Below, piece by piece: positions 33,850-46,993 of a DNA stretch of 64,000 bases. The notes beneath the pieces were generated by a model. It worked only from the letters and a program-made list of their open reading frames with translations, did no database searches and was not told where the DNA came from. Every line of letters starts with the position of its first letter. Position 1 is the stretch's first letter. Position numbers and translations under genes: made by a program. The DNA is from Nissolia schottii (lineage: Eukaryota; Streptophyta; Magnoliopsida; Fabales; Fabaceae): positions 1,204 through 65,203 of the forward strand of contig QANU01108320.1 in the NCBI GenBank assembly GCA_003254905.1, read 5' to 3'.

Positions 33850-36800
33850 TAACGCCCCCACTAGATTTTTCATGAAGAACTCAAAAATGATGTTAGTTTT
33901 TCATGATAAAAATCTCAGTCCATAGTTCATACTCAACCTCACTCTTTCTATATCTTAAACCTAAGCATGCTAAAATTCTAACAAATCACAGGTAATCACA
34001 AGCGATTTTCCAGACAACAAAATCATAGACAACATATACCTAACAATATTGATACATAAACATGCATAGACCACATCAAGAGTGGTCACCAAGAGTTACC
34101 CACATTATACATACACATAGGATATACATACTATATTTTTCTACATACAACTCACCAAGGTGGTGATTAAGCCAAGTTTTACCCACTTCCTAAGAGTTTT
34201 GTTGGTGAAGAGAGTTTGAGGAAGGAGTCCCAAATATGCCTTGAGAATCCAAGCTCTGTGACCACATTTCTTCAAGATGAAGCTTGAAGATGGAGGTTAG
34301 AGATTTTGTGGCTCTTGTATGAGGAAGGAGATGAGTTTTTCTTAGTGATTTATGGAGGAAAATAAGAAGGCAAAGATGATGGTATGGTGGCTACAGGGTT
34401 CGGTTTTGGCCTAGGAGAATAAGGAACAAGAGTGAAAATGGAGATGGTGATGGATGCCAATGACTATGGCTTCTTGGCCTTGGAAATGCTTATGGAAAGA
34501 AAATGTGGAGAAGAAGAAGATGAAGATGGAGAGTGAAACACCCTAGCTAGCTAGTCCACGCTTAAGTCGTAAACTTGCCTACTAAGTTGTTATCTGCTTT
34601 AGTTGGGATAGAACTTAGTCCTAATTAACCGTTTGAAAGTATAGTCACTTAGAAAATATGGACCAAAATTTTTCTTTCTTTTATATGTATCATAGTATAA
34701 AGTAGAAGCCTTGTAATTCGTAGAACATGTAATGTGGGTAGTAACGTAACATGTTTAATTAACATTAAAGGAGATAGTAAACAAGTAAACCTAGTACCAA
34801 CCATTGGTTCATATCATATATTCACACTCAGATACACATGTACTAGTATAGCTGTCACGTACAAATATTTAACACAAAAGTATTAAAATATTTAACACTA
34901 AATTGGTTGTCTTAACCATTTCTTAGATTCCTTAACTATCTCCTAGAAACACTGATATTCCGCTTTTTCCTAAAACTCCTGATTTTCGTCAGAATTTTAG
35001 TTATCAAAAACCCAAAATGCCCAAGATTTCACCCCAAGGTTTTTGATAGCTCTAATCTCATTTTTCACAAATATAAACCCAGATTTTCAACCCAAAGTTT
35101 CAAAATTACAGTTTTGCCATTTTTGCCCAAAACGTCGTTTTTACCTAGAAATCGCGATTTTCTTCGGAATTTTAGTTATCAAAAACCCAAAGGGCTCAAA
35201 ACTTCACCCCAAGGTTTTTGATAGTTCTAAACTCATTTTTCACGAAAACAAACCCAGATTTTCAGTCCTATTTTTCAAACTTTCCATTTTGCCCTTGTTC
35301 GCCCGAAAATGTCATTTTACTGGATTTGTTCAAGAAATTCGTTGGGGGCTCCGAACATTTTGAAACTTAACACCCCCACACGATTTTTCATGTACATTTC
35401 AAAAATGAGGTTAGTTTTCTATGATAAAAATCTTAGCTTACTGGTTTCAATCAAACCAAATATCCTCAACCGTTTTCCCCGACATTTTCCTAACAATCCT
35501 AGCTAAAACCCTTGCCTGGGCTTTTCCTCAATTAATTTATTTTCTCATATACTTGATTTTTATTTTGTTCCCCTACTACCTTAAGCCATCAAAAGTCTAT
35601 TTTCCTCGCATCCTCAACTTTCAACCAACTTATCTCTTACGTCATCTCATTCAAGATTGAAATATGTTTTCTCTTATACTACTCTAAAAACCCTAGTTTC
35701 CTCACATGCTAATCTCTCAACCAACTTATCTCCTTAGTTATCTCCTCAAAATCGAATCTTCCTCTCTCTCTCTTACAACTCTCACCCTTTTATTTTATAC
35801 ATAAAGCTTTAATCCAAAACCTTGTTAAACTCATATCCATATCCCTAGAACACAATGGTACAACATAGTTTCTTTAAGAACACAAATAAAAATATTTTCA
35901 CAAGAGCATACATAGACATATTTTCACACATAAACCATCATAAACATGCCACTTATACAGTGGGTTGTCGGATTACCCACTTCTAAGACGATTTGAGAGG
36001 ATTCAAGCAACTTTGAAGGAAAGCTCCTTAGAGAGCCTTGGTGTCACCAAAGCTTGTTGGATCACTTTTTCTCCAAGAGAAAACTTGAGAGAAAGATGAT
36101 GATGATGGCTAAGGTTTCTTGCAGGGAAAATGATGAACGTTTTATGAGGATGATGGTGTGTTTAAGGCTTTGTAGGAGAATGAGATGGAGTTTCTATGAG
36201 AGGATGATATAGTGTTCTTTCTTGGTTATGGAAGAAGATGAAAAGTGATGAAGGGAGAATTTTGGGGAGCTTCCACGGTTTAGTGCAAGGGAAACTTAAG
36301 GAATAAGGAACAATTTCTTTAGGAAGCAAGGTGTGTCTTCTAAGCCTGAGCATGGCTTGCATTGATAGAACATTTGAAGAGTGAATTTCTCGAAGAGATT
36401 GAAGAGAGCCCCACGGTTTTCTATGTCAGATTGCAAGGAAAATTAATTAAATTTTTTTTTAAAGGTGACATGATGGAGGCATGGGTGTAGGTGGGGTGGT
36501 GTAAGAGAGTAAGTATGATGGTAAGTGTTGAAGAGTGATTTAGGGAATGTGATTGAATTGAATTGGGAGGCTGAAATTTCAGCATAGGAGCCGTGAGTGT
36601 GTGAGAAATTGAGAGAAATTGGTGATTAAGAGAGTGTAAGTGATAGGATGAAAAAGTGTAAGAGTGGGTGATTGTTCTTGATTAATTTTGGAGTGACTAA
36701 GCTTAAATTTTGGGGATAAATTAATAAAATTTGGGGGAAGAGGGCTGTGGTTAAATGCCCAGATTTTTGGGGGAAAATTGTCCAAAATAGTCAAATAATG

Positions 36801-37516
36801 TATAGTGTATGTATAGTGTTTGCATAGTGTAAGGTAAGGTGCACATAGTGCAAGATATGACCTTGTTTTGACTTGTTTTCTTAGGGAAAGAAAATAAAAC
36901 CATAAGAGGGATGATGGGAGGTCAAGGCCACGGCTTTGTGGCATAAATATGTGAGAAAATGAAATAGATAAAGAATTGGGAGAATAGTGTGAAGTATGGT
37001 GTGCATAGTGCAAGGTATGCTTTTGGTTATGTCATGTTTTGGACAATTTGATTGATTTTGGGGGAGGAGCATACGACTCCATGGCTGAATGTGGGAAGGG
37101 AAATTTACTTAAATATTGACATGTGAATTGTGTGTTGGATTGTGTTTGGTTGTTAAATTTTCGTGTACGTGCGTTGCCGTATATGCGCGGTGATTTGACA
37201 GATATCCTAAAAATTTTCTAAATATAGAAACACATTATACTAATTTTTCTAATAAGGAATTTATATTAATCCAAGGTACTCGTAAATCAACTTTCGTAAA
37301 AGTGAATATCACAAATACCTTCGATACGTAATTAAATTTTGTCGACGAAAGATAATTGATCCGGATCTCGCGGAACTTCACTAGGTCACGAAACCATTAC
37401 CTTGACTGTCATTATGGAAAATAAAATTGGTGATGTAAAGTTCCCAGTCTTAATAAATCACTCGTATATTTATTTATTACACGAAATATTTACTAAGGGA
37501 AAAGTGAGATGTTACA
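33850..37516 (-). mobile_element. LTR retrotransposon fragment (unclassified, no polyprotein)
   Basis: On the minus strand it begins TGTAACATCTCACTTTTCCC at 37516, an LTR-type TG start also seen at 24007. No gag or pol coding is visible. Two diverged copies of one segment lie at about 33853-34560 and about 35378-36600 (shared CCCCCAC...GATTTTTCATG, GATAAAAATCT, ACCCACTTC). A tandem repeat sits between them. The right part, about 36400-37060, is CT-rich on the minus strand, like a retroelement leader. The left end coincides with the Helitron 5' terminus. A long LTR or an LTR plus leader is the best reading; the superfamily is uncertain. Confidence 0.55.
34981..35330. repeat. Two-unit tandem repeat, period about 175 bp
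   Basis: The unit starting GATTTTCGTCAGAATTTTAG at 34981 recurs as GATTTTCTTCGGAATTTTAG at 35156. Both continue through TTATCAAAAACCC, TTCACCCCAAGGTTTTTGAT and CCCAGATTTTCA. It lies inside the LTR element and resembles minisatellites found in the untranslated parts of large plant retroelements. Confidence 0.8.
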
Positions 37517-37552
37517 TCTCCTATTTACTACTGTCTGCCACTCCCTCTAGAG

Positions 37553-38182
37553 GTACAAAAATGATTGGATCTTCAAGAACTCTGTTAAGTCTACTTCAGA
37601 GCTAATAGAAAATATTGTGGGTTTGTTAAGAACTACTCTCGGGCTCAAGAGGTGACATTGAACGCCCACATATTCTTACTAGCTACCAGGCGTGTAATAT
37701 TCATTGGGTAACTCTTGCTCAAGGGTGGTGGAAAATCAATACGGATGGATCAGTCTCTAATAATCCAACGAATGCTGCTTGTAGTGCTTTGGGGTATCTA
37801 CATTGGCATCAAGATGGCTACTAGCCTAAATTTAGCTAAAGTCGAAATTGAATCATATTCAAAGGTGACTGTTGATTTGTGCAATGGTAATAGTGGGGTT
37901 AGGCATGCCTGCCAAACCCTCCTTACTACTATTCAAGACCCCCGTCATACCCATGTGGAGGTAAGGATCTCCCACATCTTCAGAGAGGCCAATCATTGTG
38001 TTGATGAGCTTGCTAAGAAATGACTCAGTCTTCATCAAGACATGAAACTTTTTGATAGTCTTCCTGCTGTTATTTCTAATGCTTTTCTGACAGATGTTGT
38101 TGGCATCTCTTTTCCTTGTATTGTGAGGCTGTAGTGTTCCTTTCTCGGGCCTTGTTGTGCCTCGTTATTTATTAAAAAAAAA
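37553..38182 (+). mobile_element. LINE (non-LTR) 3' end with RNase H-like domain
   Basis: Plus-strand frames give KNDWIFKNSVKSTSELI, then WWKINTDGSVSNNPTNAACS, an RNase H-type DG motif typical of plant non-LTR elements. After a frame change come VRHACQTLL and IFREANHCVDELAKK. A further short coding stretch and an A-run (38174-38182) follow. It is a 5'-truncated, frame-broken LINE tail inserted beside the LTR element. Confidence 0.8.
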
Positions 38183-39360
38183 GGATATAAGATACAAGAT
38201 ATATGATAAGATTATTTATGGTGTTTACTAACTTTCAAATTTCAAATTGTATAAAATTTTCATGAATTTTTATTATATATTTGATATTAAATAAATGTTT
38301 GGATTTTTTTCCACCACATTTTTATAGGGAAGTTTCCCGCCCAAACTATTTTCCCTAAATTTACCAAGTATTTCTTAATTTAAATTTGAAATTTTACTAA
38401 ACTATTTGACCCCCACTAAATCTTTATTATTTTAAAATTAACATTCTCTTACCTCTAACATTTAAAAATACAAAAAATAAAATAAAATTAAATAATTTAC
38501 ATGAAAAATTAAATTGACAAATTTAAAATAATCTCTATGCATACCACAACCACGAGTATTAAACTAGTTTATGATTTTGTTACTTATAATTTATTTTTTA
38601 ATTCTTACTATACTACCATTTAAATGTTATTTGGCTTTTCATATTTTTTTTAAACTCTTGACTCTTTATACTTTACAATATTTTTAATTTATATTTTTAA
38701 TTTATTTTAAAGATTTTCTGAAGAGAAAAGATAGATAATACTACTCTTACTTATCAATGAATCAAAAATAATTTTGGTATCCACATCAAAAGAAAAATTA
38801 GTATCATTTTAACTAAAATAATGTATAACATAATTGACACTTAATAATACAATCTATTTTGAAAAATATAAATTTACAGAATTATAAACTCATATGATTT
38901 TTATTTAATATATTGATATTTTCTTCCTATTAATTAAGTCATTTATTTAAAGTAAGAAGGACATCAAAATAATTATAAAATGAAAGTAAAAAATATATTA
39001 TATAACTATTAAATTTTAAATATTAATCTTCTTATTTATTTTCATTAATATCAATTATGTTGTTGAAGTGTATATTATTTCTGACCTTTCAAATAATTAT
39101 TAGTTTATACATAAATTGATGTGTAGAGGGGTATGTTTATAATCTAAATGAAATCACCAACTAGATAATTAATGTGAACGGATTCAGATGATCTCTGGCC
39201 GGACCCGCCCCCAGCTGCCGGCCTCAGAAACCGAAGGAAGTGATAACATCATCAAAGCTAAGCATTTACCCCCTCCACTGACGGGTGTTTTACATCACAG
39301 CGCAGTTCTCAATATATCCATCCATTCGCGTCGTTTCCTCCCCGAACCCGAAACGCAGTG
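38183..39360. other. AT-rich intergenic DNA and CTNNBL1 promoter side
   Basis: Very AT-rich with no open frame of note up to about 39180. From about 39190 base composition rises towards the gene, with a GC-rich patch (ACCCGCCCCCAGCTGCCGGC at about 39204) that may be part of the promoter. Confidence 0.5.
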
Positions 39361-39369
39361 CTAGGGTTT
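39361..39369 (+). promoter_or_regulatory. Telo-box-like element before CTNNBL1
   Basis: CTAGGGTTT, the reverse complement of AAACCCTAG, lies 50 nt before the CTNNBL1 start codon. Telo-boxes of this form are common in leaders of plant genes for translation, splicing and growth. The assignment rests on the motif alone. Confidence 0.4.
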
Positions 39370-39418
39370 TCACTTTTCACTTCTCAGTTCACTCCGCACT
39401 TCAGCTCCGTCGACGACA

Positions 39419-42400
39419 ATGGAGCTATCAAACGCGCGAAACCACTCCTCCAAACGCAAGTTCGACGACGCCGTTTCACTACCACCACCACCGGCACACA
39501 GGTCCAACGGCACCGCCGCCACCACCACCAACACCGTCGATCTCTCCCTCTTAGAAGCGATAGAGAAATCGCAGAACGCGGTTGAAGCCCTCGACCTCCG
39601 AACCCTGAAGAAGCTGGTCCTCGCCTTCGAGCGCCGCCTCAAGGAGAACATCGAGGCCCGACTCAAGTACCCGAACCAGCCCGAACGATTCGCGGATTCC
39701 GAACTGGAGCTCCACGAGGAGCTCCAGAAGCTCAAACTCCTCGCCGGAGCGCCGGAACTGTACCCCGACCTCGTCGCGCTCAACGTGGTCCCCTCCATCG
39801 TCGACCTCCTCAACCACGACAACACCGACATCGCCGTCGACGTCGTCCAGCTCATCCAGGACCTCACCGACGAGGACGTCCTCGATGACAACGACGAGCC
39901 GGCTAGGGTTTTGGTCGACGCGTTGATTGAGAACAGCGCCCTCGAGCTCCTGGTGCAGAACCTCCATCGGCTCAACGATTCCGATCCCGACGAGTCGGCG
40001 GCGGTTTACGCCACGCTTGCCACGGTGGAGAACCTGATCGAGGTGAAGCCGGCGGTGGCAGAGTTGGTTTGCGAGAAAACGAAGTTGATGAAGTGGCTGC
40101 TGGGGAAGATCAAGGTATGATATATTGTTGCAGTCAAATAAAGATGAACTCACATGTACAAGATTAAATGCTTAAATCAGTAACTAAAAGTGTAACAACG
40201 TTTCTAACTGACTCAAACGGGTTAATCCCATGCAAGGTGAGGGAATTCGATGGTAACAAGCAGTATGCGTCGGAGATTCTGGCAATTCTGCTGCAGAACA
40301 GCACGGCAAACCAGAAGAGGTTGGGGCAGATGAACGGTGTGGACGTGGTGCTGCAGGCGGTTGCGATGTACAAGAGCAGGGACCCAAGGAGCTCCGACGA
40401 GGAGGAGATGGTGGAGAATCTTTTCGATTGCTTGTGCTGCCTGCTGATGCCCTTGGAAAACAAGGAGCGGTTCGTGAAGGCCGAAGGGGTGGAGCTGATG
40501 ATCATCATCATGAAGCAGAAGAAGCTGGCTTATGCTTCAGCCATAAGGGCGCTTGATTTCGCTATGACCAAGTACCCTCCCGCTTGTGAACGGTTTGTGG
40601 ATGTTTTGGGGTTGAAGACGGCGTTTGCAGCTTTTATGGGTAAGGCAAGTGCGACATTGCCTTTCTACCATTGCTCATTTGCAAAGCCATAGCATAGCGC
40701 AAACTCTTTCAAGTGGTTGAGTCTTTGATTTGCATAAGCAAGATCAGGTTTGGGTGTTATTAGTGAAAAATTGATGGGCCGATCTGGTTGACCTAGATTA
40801 GTTAGGGTAATGATGGTTAAGACACACAAAAATCCATAGCTCCTGGGATGGATTGTTGTTGCGAAAGATGTTGCTTTATCGTTGTTTGAATTTTTTGTTT
40901 CCTTTTTGCTTTCCTCGTTGGTGAAATGCGGGTATGTGGAGCTAAAATGGTGGTGTGTTTTGATGTTTAGATTCCTATCAGTAAGAAGAATAAGAAAGAA
41001 CGGTACCAAGAGGAGTTAGAGGAGCGTATTGTGTCACTGATTTCTTCATTATTTGGTAAGCAGGCAAGTTTCTTTTGAATTTTGACTTAGGATGTCCTGT
41101 TTAGGAGTTAATAGTATTTCCAGGTTGTATGCATAATTAATTTTGGGTTTTTTAAATCTGTTATGTTAAGTCACTCCTTTGTACTTGTTGCTCTGTGAAT
41201 CCACTGTGCATTGAGCTTATGCTTCGGTATGATTAAACTTGAACACAAAGGAGAGTTTCTGCTCAAATGATTTAGTGAAAATTTATTTTTTTAGTATGGC
41301 TCAATGGCACTCTTGTAGCAGATCTCACCTAGTGAGAAAAGGTCCAGTTGTTATTGTTGAAGGTCACACTCCCACATTGTTGCTTAAGTCTAGAATGCAC
41401 TACATGACTTTAGAATGAAAATGTTATTATTATCTGGTATATACTATTTACATATTAAAATGATGCCAGATTTTTTTCATGGTATCATTAATTGCATCCA
41501 TACGTGGAATTGAAATATGCGGTTTAGTGAGGCATGATATGTATACTGCGCCTTCCCCTTTTGTGATATTAAACTTCAATACTCTATTTTCCCAGGTGGA
41601 ATCTTGAGGGGTTCGAGGAGAGACAGATTATTGAGTAAATTTGTTGAAAATGAGTGTGAGAAGATAGACAGGCTAATGGAACTATACATGAGGTAGGTTG
41701 GACTTGTCCTCTTCTCTTTGTGAAGTTTCATAAATCATGATTATCAAACTCTGCCTTTATTCCAAGCTGCCAGTAATCAAGTTTGAAGTTAGTTGACATC
41801 TTTATTTGTATAGAAATTATAAACGTTGTGGTAGTAGAGCTCTTGATTTAAAGCTTGCATTTTCATTTGAGCATACTGAATTTTTTCCCCATCAGATATT
41901 CAGATAGAGTCAAAGCAGAAACTGAACGGTTGAATCAAGTTGAGCTTGATGACTTGGAGGTAGTTTCCTTGCTGTGCTTCTACATATCATATTGACACAA
42001 CCATTTTTGAGCAAAATTTAATGTTCCTTTGTCTGACAGATGGATGAAGATGAGAAATACAACCGTAAGCTAGAATCTGGACTTTACACTCTTCAGGTTA
42101 GACTATTTATTTTTAATGAAAAATGGACTTACTAATCCTGAGAAACGGCTTAACTGTAGTTTTTGATGTTTTATGAACTCATGTTACTCATCCACTACTG
42201 CTTCAAAAAACAGTAGTATCTTTTTATGATTTCTTGGGAAACATGCTTGAAAGTTGTTCTTTGTGCTTAAACAGCCGTATAAATACTAACCAAAAGGATT
42301 TTATGAAGTTATAGCTTCTCTCTATTTCAAATTGCATATATAAAACTTTTAATAAACACCAGTGGTGGTTGTAATTGCGTCAGCTACAAACAAAGTAGAT

Positions 42401-43273
42401 AATACTAGTTTTACAGCACATCTTTTTGTTGACAATTTTATATATGATTATGCAGTTGATTGCTGTCATTCTGGGTCATCTATGGTGCTCGGAGTAAGTA
42501 TATGCACCTATTATTATATTAATGAATGTTAAAGAGCTTTGATGTGTATGTTCTCAGCTAACTTGTCTTAAATACTTCGTGGTCAGGCACTCACAAATGA
42601 GAGGAAGAATTGAACTACTTCTCAAGCAAAACAAACTTAGCAGGAAGCATATCAAGGATATACTTCAGGTATATATCCTCAGTGACTAATATTAAAAATA
42701 ATGATTTTGAAGTTTATTATTTGCTCTTTTTTTTTTGTTGTGGTTTCTGTAGTGACAGTGCCTCGTTGGAGTTCTAAGTCCTAGTGTAATATCAGTTTAC
42801 ATTATTTAGCATGTTTTATTTTTTTATCTATTTATTTATTATTTCACAAGGCATATTTTCTCATTTCATGATTTTAAAAATAAAATGCAACTTTAATCAG
42901 TTTTGGTTCGAGTCTGTCAATTTGGTTATTGTATTCCATTGAAATAAGGAAATCAATGTTTGTATGCAGGGTTTATCTTTAAGGTAGCATTGCTTTACTT
43001 TTCTTTTGCCCATTTAGTATATTCCCTTTTCCAAAACTGAGCATGCTTAGCATCCCTACACCCTACTCATGATGTATTTGTATACTACCATTCCTTGCAT
43101 GACCTCTAGATCTCGAACTCCATTATTCTTCAAATTAAAAAGCAGAGGCTCTAATCTATTGAAACCTTTCCACGGTTCAGGAATATCATGACAATATTGG
43201 TGATCTGGATGGACCAGAAGAGAAGGAACGAGCACAAACAAAAATTCAGAAGTTCGTAACGGCGTTAGAGTGA
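39419..43273 (+). CDS. CTNNBL1: Beta-catenin-like protein 1 (CTNNBL1)
   Basis: Nine exons (39419-40114, 40237-40644, 40971-41055, 41596-41692, 41896-41959, 42040-42096, 42456-42493, 42587-42668, 43181-43273) sum to 1620 nt, that is 539 residues, close to the usual 530-565. The protein has a basic N-terminal motif (SSKRKFDD), then armadillo-like helical repeats (for example LVALNVVPSIVDLLNHDN and AVYATLATVENLIEV). It ends with the conserved EYHDNIGDLDGPEEKE...KIQKFV tail. CTNNBL1 is a nuclear component of the Prp19/CDC5L spliceosome-associated complex. Intron 2 uses a GC donor (AAG|GCAAGT); a GT five bases upstream would cause a frameshift and immediate stop. The first exon is markedly GC-rich compared with the later exons. 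Expression is expected to be constitutive. Confidence 0.96.
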
Positions 43274-43771
43274 ACTTGAATGGAAGTGATTAATATTCTT
43301 TCTTCCCTAAACAAGAATCTGTTATTTGTCTAGCAAGAGGAATACATTAGGCAGGGTAATGGGGGAGCAATGCTAATTTTCCAATTTTATGCTGCTGTTT
43401 AGATCATAGTCAGGGACCGTTTTTGTCAAACATCTTTTTATAACATACATGTGGAAGAAATTCACTTGTTTCGAGAATTAGTTTTGTCGTGTATATATGT
43501 CATGAAATTGTTTTTATTTTTATAAATGTTGAATTTAATTTAGGGGACATTTGATTCATTACCTCGAAGATTATCCGACAACTTGCATTACTTTTTAGGA
43601 AAATTATCACTTGTTAAATTGTTATTAATGTTATATTTTTGTGTTTAGTATGCATGGGTCATATAATTGGTAGTTTACATTACATTGTTTAGTATATAAA
43701 AAAGATTATGAAGTAATATACATTACTTATTATTGTTGTTTATTTTTATTATTATTTTTATAATAACAATA

Positions 43772-43816
<45 letters not shown>

Positions 43817-44441
43817 TTTGTTGTTTGATGTTTAGGATTACGTGGATGTGGTAATTTAAAAGTTAGATTATTGGTAATTTGAATAGATTATTTCATACCA
43901 AATGCTTCTTAAATAGTTAAATGATATGATATTATTTTAATTATTATTCATGTTGAAGTTAATCTTGTCTCATCTTAAAGGATCAAGATCCTCACTTTTT
44001 TAAGATGAAAACAAGACCATTCATTTAGAAGCAATGGATACATTAACACAAGATTACTATGTAAATGAATGATGAGAGAAGTGAACATAATTTTTTTTAT
44101 TTTTTGTTTGAAAATGAGAGGATCTTGATTTCGCCTTTTAGACATTATAATTAGATTATTACGAAGTTTGTTTGGAATAAATAGATGGAAAACTCCATAA
44201 AGCTACGAGTGAGTTAAATTTCATCGGGTTTTGCCATAGCAACAAGACTTAATGATGCTTTGGCTCATGAGTTTTCCAACTGGTATTGCTAAAAGGAGTT
44301 TCAGACTCGGTGCAAAGGAAGCAGCACAAACACTGGTTTCTGTAGCTAAATAATTGAAAGTAATCTTGCCATGAAATATGATCGTGTAGTGGTGGTAATT
44401 GTAACTATGACATTACAAATTACAAACTAACTTTGCTTTGA
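43274..44441. other. Intergenic DNA with ATT microsatellite
   Basis: This is the 3' flank of CTNNBL1, AT-rich. An ATT trinucleotide microsatellite runs from 43772 to 43816 (about 15 units). No gene is visible. The last nine bases (44433-44441) are the left target duplication of the Mutator-like element. Confidence 0.6.
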
Positions 44442-45609
44442 GAGGATGTCTACCATTCACCTTACAAGTTTTGGTGAATGTTTCACCCTACTCATTTAAA
44501 TCATACAATTTTAAACTATTTGTGCATCAAATTTTTAATGGCTGAAATTAAAATAAATAATTGGTGAATCGTAAATTAGTTGTGCACTTTTAAAAGCTCT
44601 CGTATATCACCAAATTTGTTCTCCTCCTTTCTCTTTTCGTCGCCCTCACTGCACCATGCTGCTCACCGCAAATCTGATAATCGGCCACCATCCACCCTCC
44701 AACAACGAATCCGACCACCGTCCTCCCACGTTCCCCTGCACTTTTCTTTCTTCTTCCTTTTTTTCTTTTCGCCGAAAAATATAGATTTGTCCACGGCATC
44801 GACAATTTTAACGTTGCAACTTTCCAGACCCACAACCAGAATTCTATCAAAAAGAATACAAAAACCATCAACCAATCAAACCTACCATCAATTTTCATTA
44901 ATTTCTACAATTTTAAGAATCATTGCATAGTACTTAAGTTAACATCTTCCTTTGTGAAAGAGTATCAACATAGTACCTCTTTTTTAAAATTTCGTGGATT
45001 CTTTCAATGTCAATGGAGGAATAGAGTTTATATCTGGTATCGTTCTCAGATCTAATACAGCTCGGCGTTGTCATGTTTTCAAATCCAGTACATATCGATC
45101 GGCGTTTCTGCGATTTCAAATCTGGTATTTTATTTTTAAAGATCTTTTGGTTCTTCTATGTTCAAAGAGTGGTGGTGGCACGACGGTAAGGAGAGAAGGG
45201 GTCGGATTAGGTATAGTCTTGTGTGGGATGTCGATATTGAAGGATTCTACCCCAAGGGGGAGGCCCGCCTTGGAGCCGGGGAAGTTGAGGGGGTGGGTTC
45301 TGTGGGGCAGCCACATTCGACATTGAGGTTAATGGATTTCTGAAAGATGGTGGTGGGTGGCGAAGGAAAGGAATGGGGGTAACGGCGGGTGGCGGAGGAG
45401 AGGGTGAAGAAGAAGAAAGGCCGAAGGATAGGGGAATAGAGCACTTGTTTAGGAAGTCTCTAGAGTGTACTGGTTGTGCTAGTTGTATCAATGATTTATT
45501 TTAATTTCAAACATCATAATCAGGTTTATAAATTATCTACAATTAAATGATTTAAGTAAACTTAGTGAACCATTCACCAAAAAGTGATGGGTGAATCTTA
45601 GAATTCGCC
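44442..45609. mobile_element. Non-autonomous Mutator-like element with filler DNA
   Basis: Perfect 9-bp direct repeats TTGCTTTGA (44433-44441 and 45610-45618) flank a 1168-bp element. The ends are imperfect inverted repeats of about 120 bp. The left end starts GAGGATGTCTACCATTCACC and the right end, in reverse complement, GGCGAATTCTAAGATTCACC. Both continue with TTTTGGTGAATG and later GAAATTAAAATAAAT. The 9-bp duplication and long TIRs define a MULE. The interior (about 44600-45450) is GC-richer, with proline/serine-rich frames on the minus strand and no transposase. That pattern suits a Pack-MULE carrying captured host sequence, but the source was not recognised. Confidence 0.85.
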
Positions 45610-45630
45610 TTGCTTTGAATATGTAGTTTN

Positions 45631-46944
45631 TCCACGCGATAATCAAGGAAGACGTCGCGGAGGCCCCGGTAACAATCCACCTTCATTCGGGAGTTGTTGC
45701 CGAATACCACAACGTCACCGGCTCCGTACGTGTCACGCTCGAGCGACTCCTCAACCAAACTCCGCAGGCGAGCCGCCACCTCCAGCACTGCGGTGTTGGT
45801 TGGGGCGCACGTTAGCGTCCTGCCTTTCAGCTTGAGCAGGGAAAACAGCAAGGAAGCCACCGTCTTCGTCTTGCCGGTCCCCGGTGGGCCCCAGATGAGC
45901 TTGATGGCGTCTCCGTGGTGAGGCTCCCTCGCGGCAACGCAGCTTGAAACTGCGTCTTTCTGGGATTCATTCAGATTCTGAGAGTCGATTATGCTCTGCG
46001 CATCACAACAAGATGCGCTGCTGCGGTTTTCTCCAGAAATGCAAAGGTGGCAGCTCTCTCCGTTCTGTGAAACATGTAGCAAGCGTGAATCGGGTAATCA
46101 ATTAAAGGCATTGCATTCTGATCCAGATTCTCAAGGATGATTCAAGCATACTTGCACAACATGGACTTTCCAAAGTCGCAGTTTCTAAAATTCCCTAGTT
46201 GTTATGTTATTAAATAATAGTTGTTAAACAGTTTGATAAAATTTACAAAGGGAGACAACAATGATGGTTATGAGAGTTGTATCCTTTGAGTATAAGAGTA
46301 GCTTCTATTTAAAGGCTAAAAAGAGAATCATAACTTAATGACAGAATAATGTTAAAATCATGTAATATTAAACTAAATCAGAATTTAATCAATCTAATAT
46401 ATTCTAGATATAATATTATTCTTAACCATAGTAAAGCTCATTATGGATTTGATTTAGTGATTCTTACATTTGAATCAGCCTGCAGCACTTTTTCAATCAT
46501 GTTCATGTCTGCCCCCTCCAGCTCTGAGTTCAAGGCTTTCCAAATGCGAACATTCGTTGTCATGTTCAAAAGAGAAACAGCATAAAGCTTGGGCGCCTCG
46601 CCGCTCCTCAAGTCAGATTCAAGCTCCGTGTCCATGGGCTTGGATGACAGTATAGGGATCATATCAGAAGTCTTATCTTTCGATCCATGAACGTAAGCTA
46701 TATGGTAGCCTCTCTTGGAGTTTCTCAAGTCATGTATGCTTTTCAATTTAGTGTCTGCGAAGGCAATAAGGTCTCCAGACTCAGGCTCATATGCTCCAAC
46801 ATCTTTCACTGCGATCTGGTAGAACAAGCCCCTGTGGGGAGCGAAGTTTCGGGACATCTGAACCGCCGTGATTTCGCAAAAGGGGGCTCTGGACACGCTT
46901 GTGACGCTCGAAGACAAGTCGCTGCGAGTTTCCTCAATCAGGGA
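45631..46944 (-). CDS. SEN1-like helicase A, N-terminal part (incomplete)
   Basis: One contig carries two exon pieces. 46468-46944 is cut by the N at its 5' side and holds the family's N-terminal domain (IEETRSDLSSSV, EPESGDLIAFAD). 45631-46064 starts NGESCHLC and contains the Walker A motif [10 protein letters not shown], then runs into the N at 45630. These match exons 2 and 3 of the complete gene at 50104-55664. Exon 1 was not found. The missing continuation of exon 3 appears in the neighbouring contig 46946-48034, on the wrong side. No stop codon or frameshift is seen in these pieces. It is a superfamily 1B RNA/DNA helicase of the Sen1/UPF1 group. Confidence 0.75.
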
Positions 46945-46993
46945 NTAATAATGCAAACAATCCATATCACAAAATGAAAAGAAGTTCAAGTAC

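Noticed and set aside
37715-38023. A stand-alone RNase H-like gene
   Set aside because: Flanking frames and an A tail show it is the end of a truncated LINE, with a frame change in the domain.
44580-45491. Overlapping open frames on both strands as separate genes
   Set aside because: They lie inside a delimited Mutator-like element, overlap each other in several frames and match no domain I recognise.
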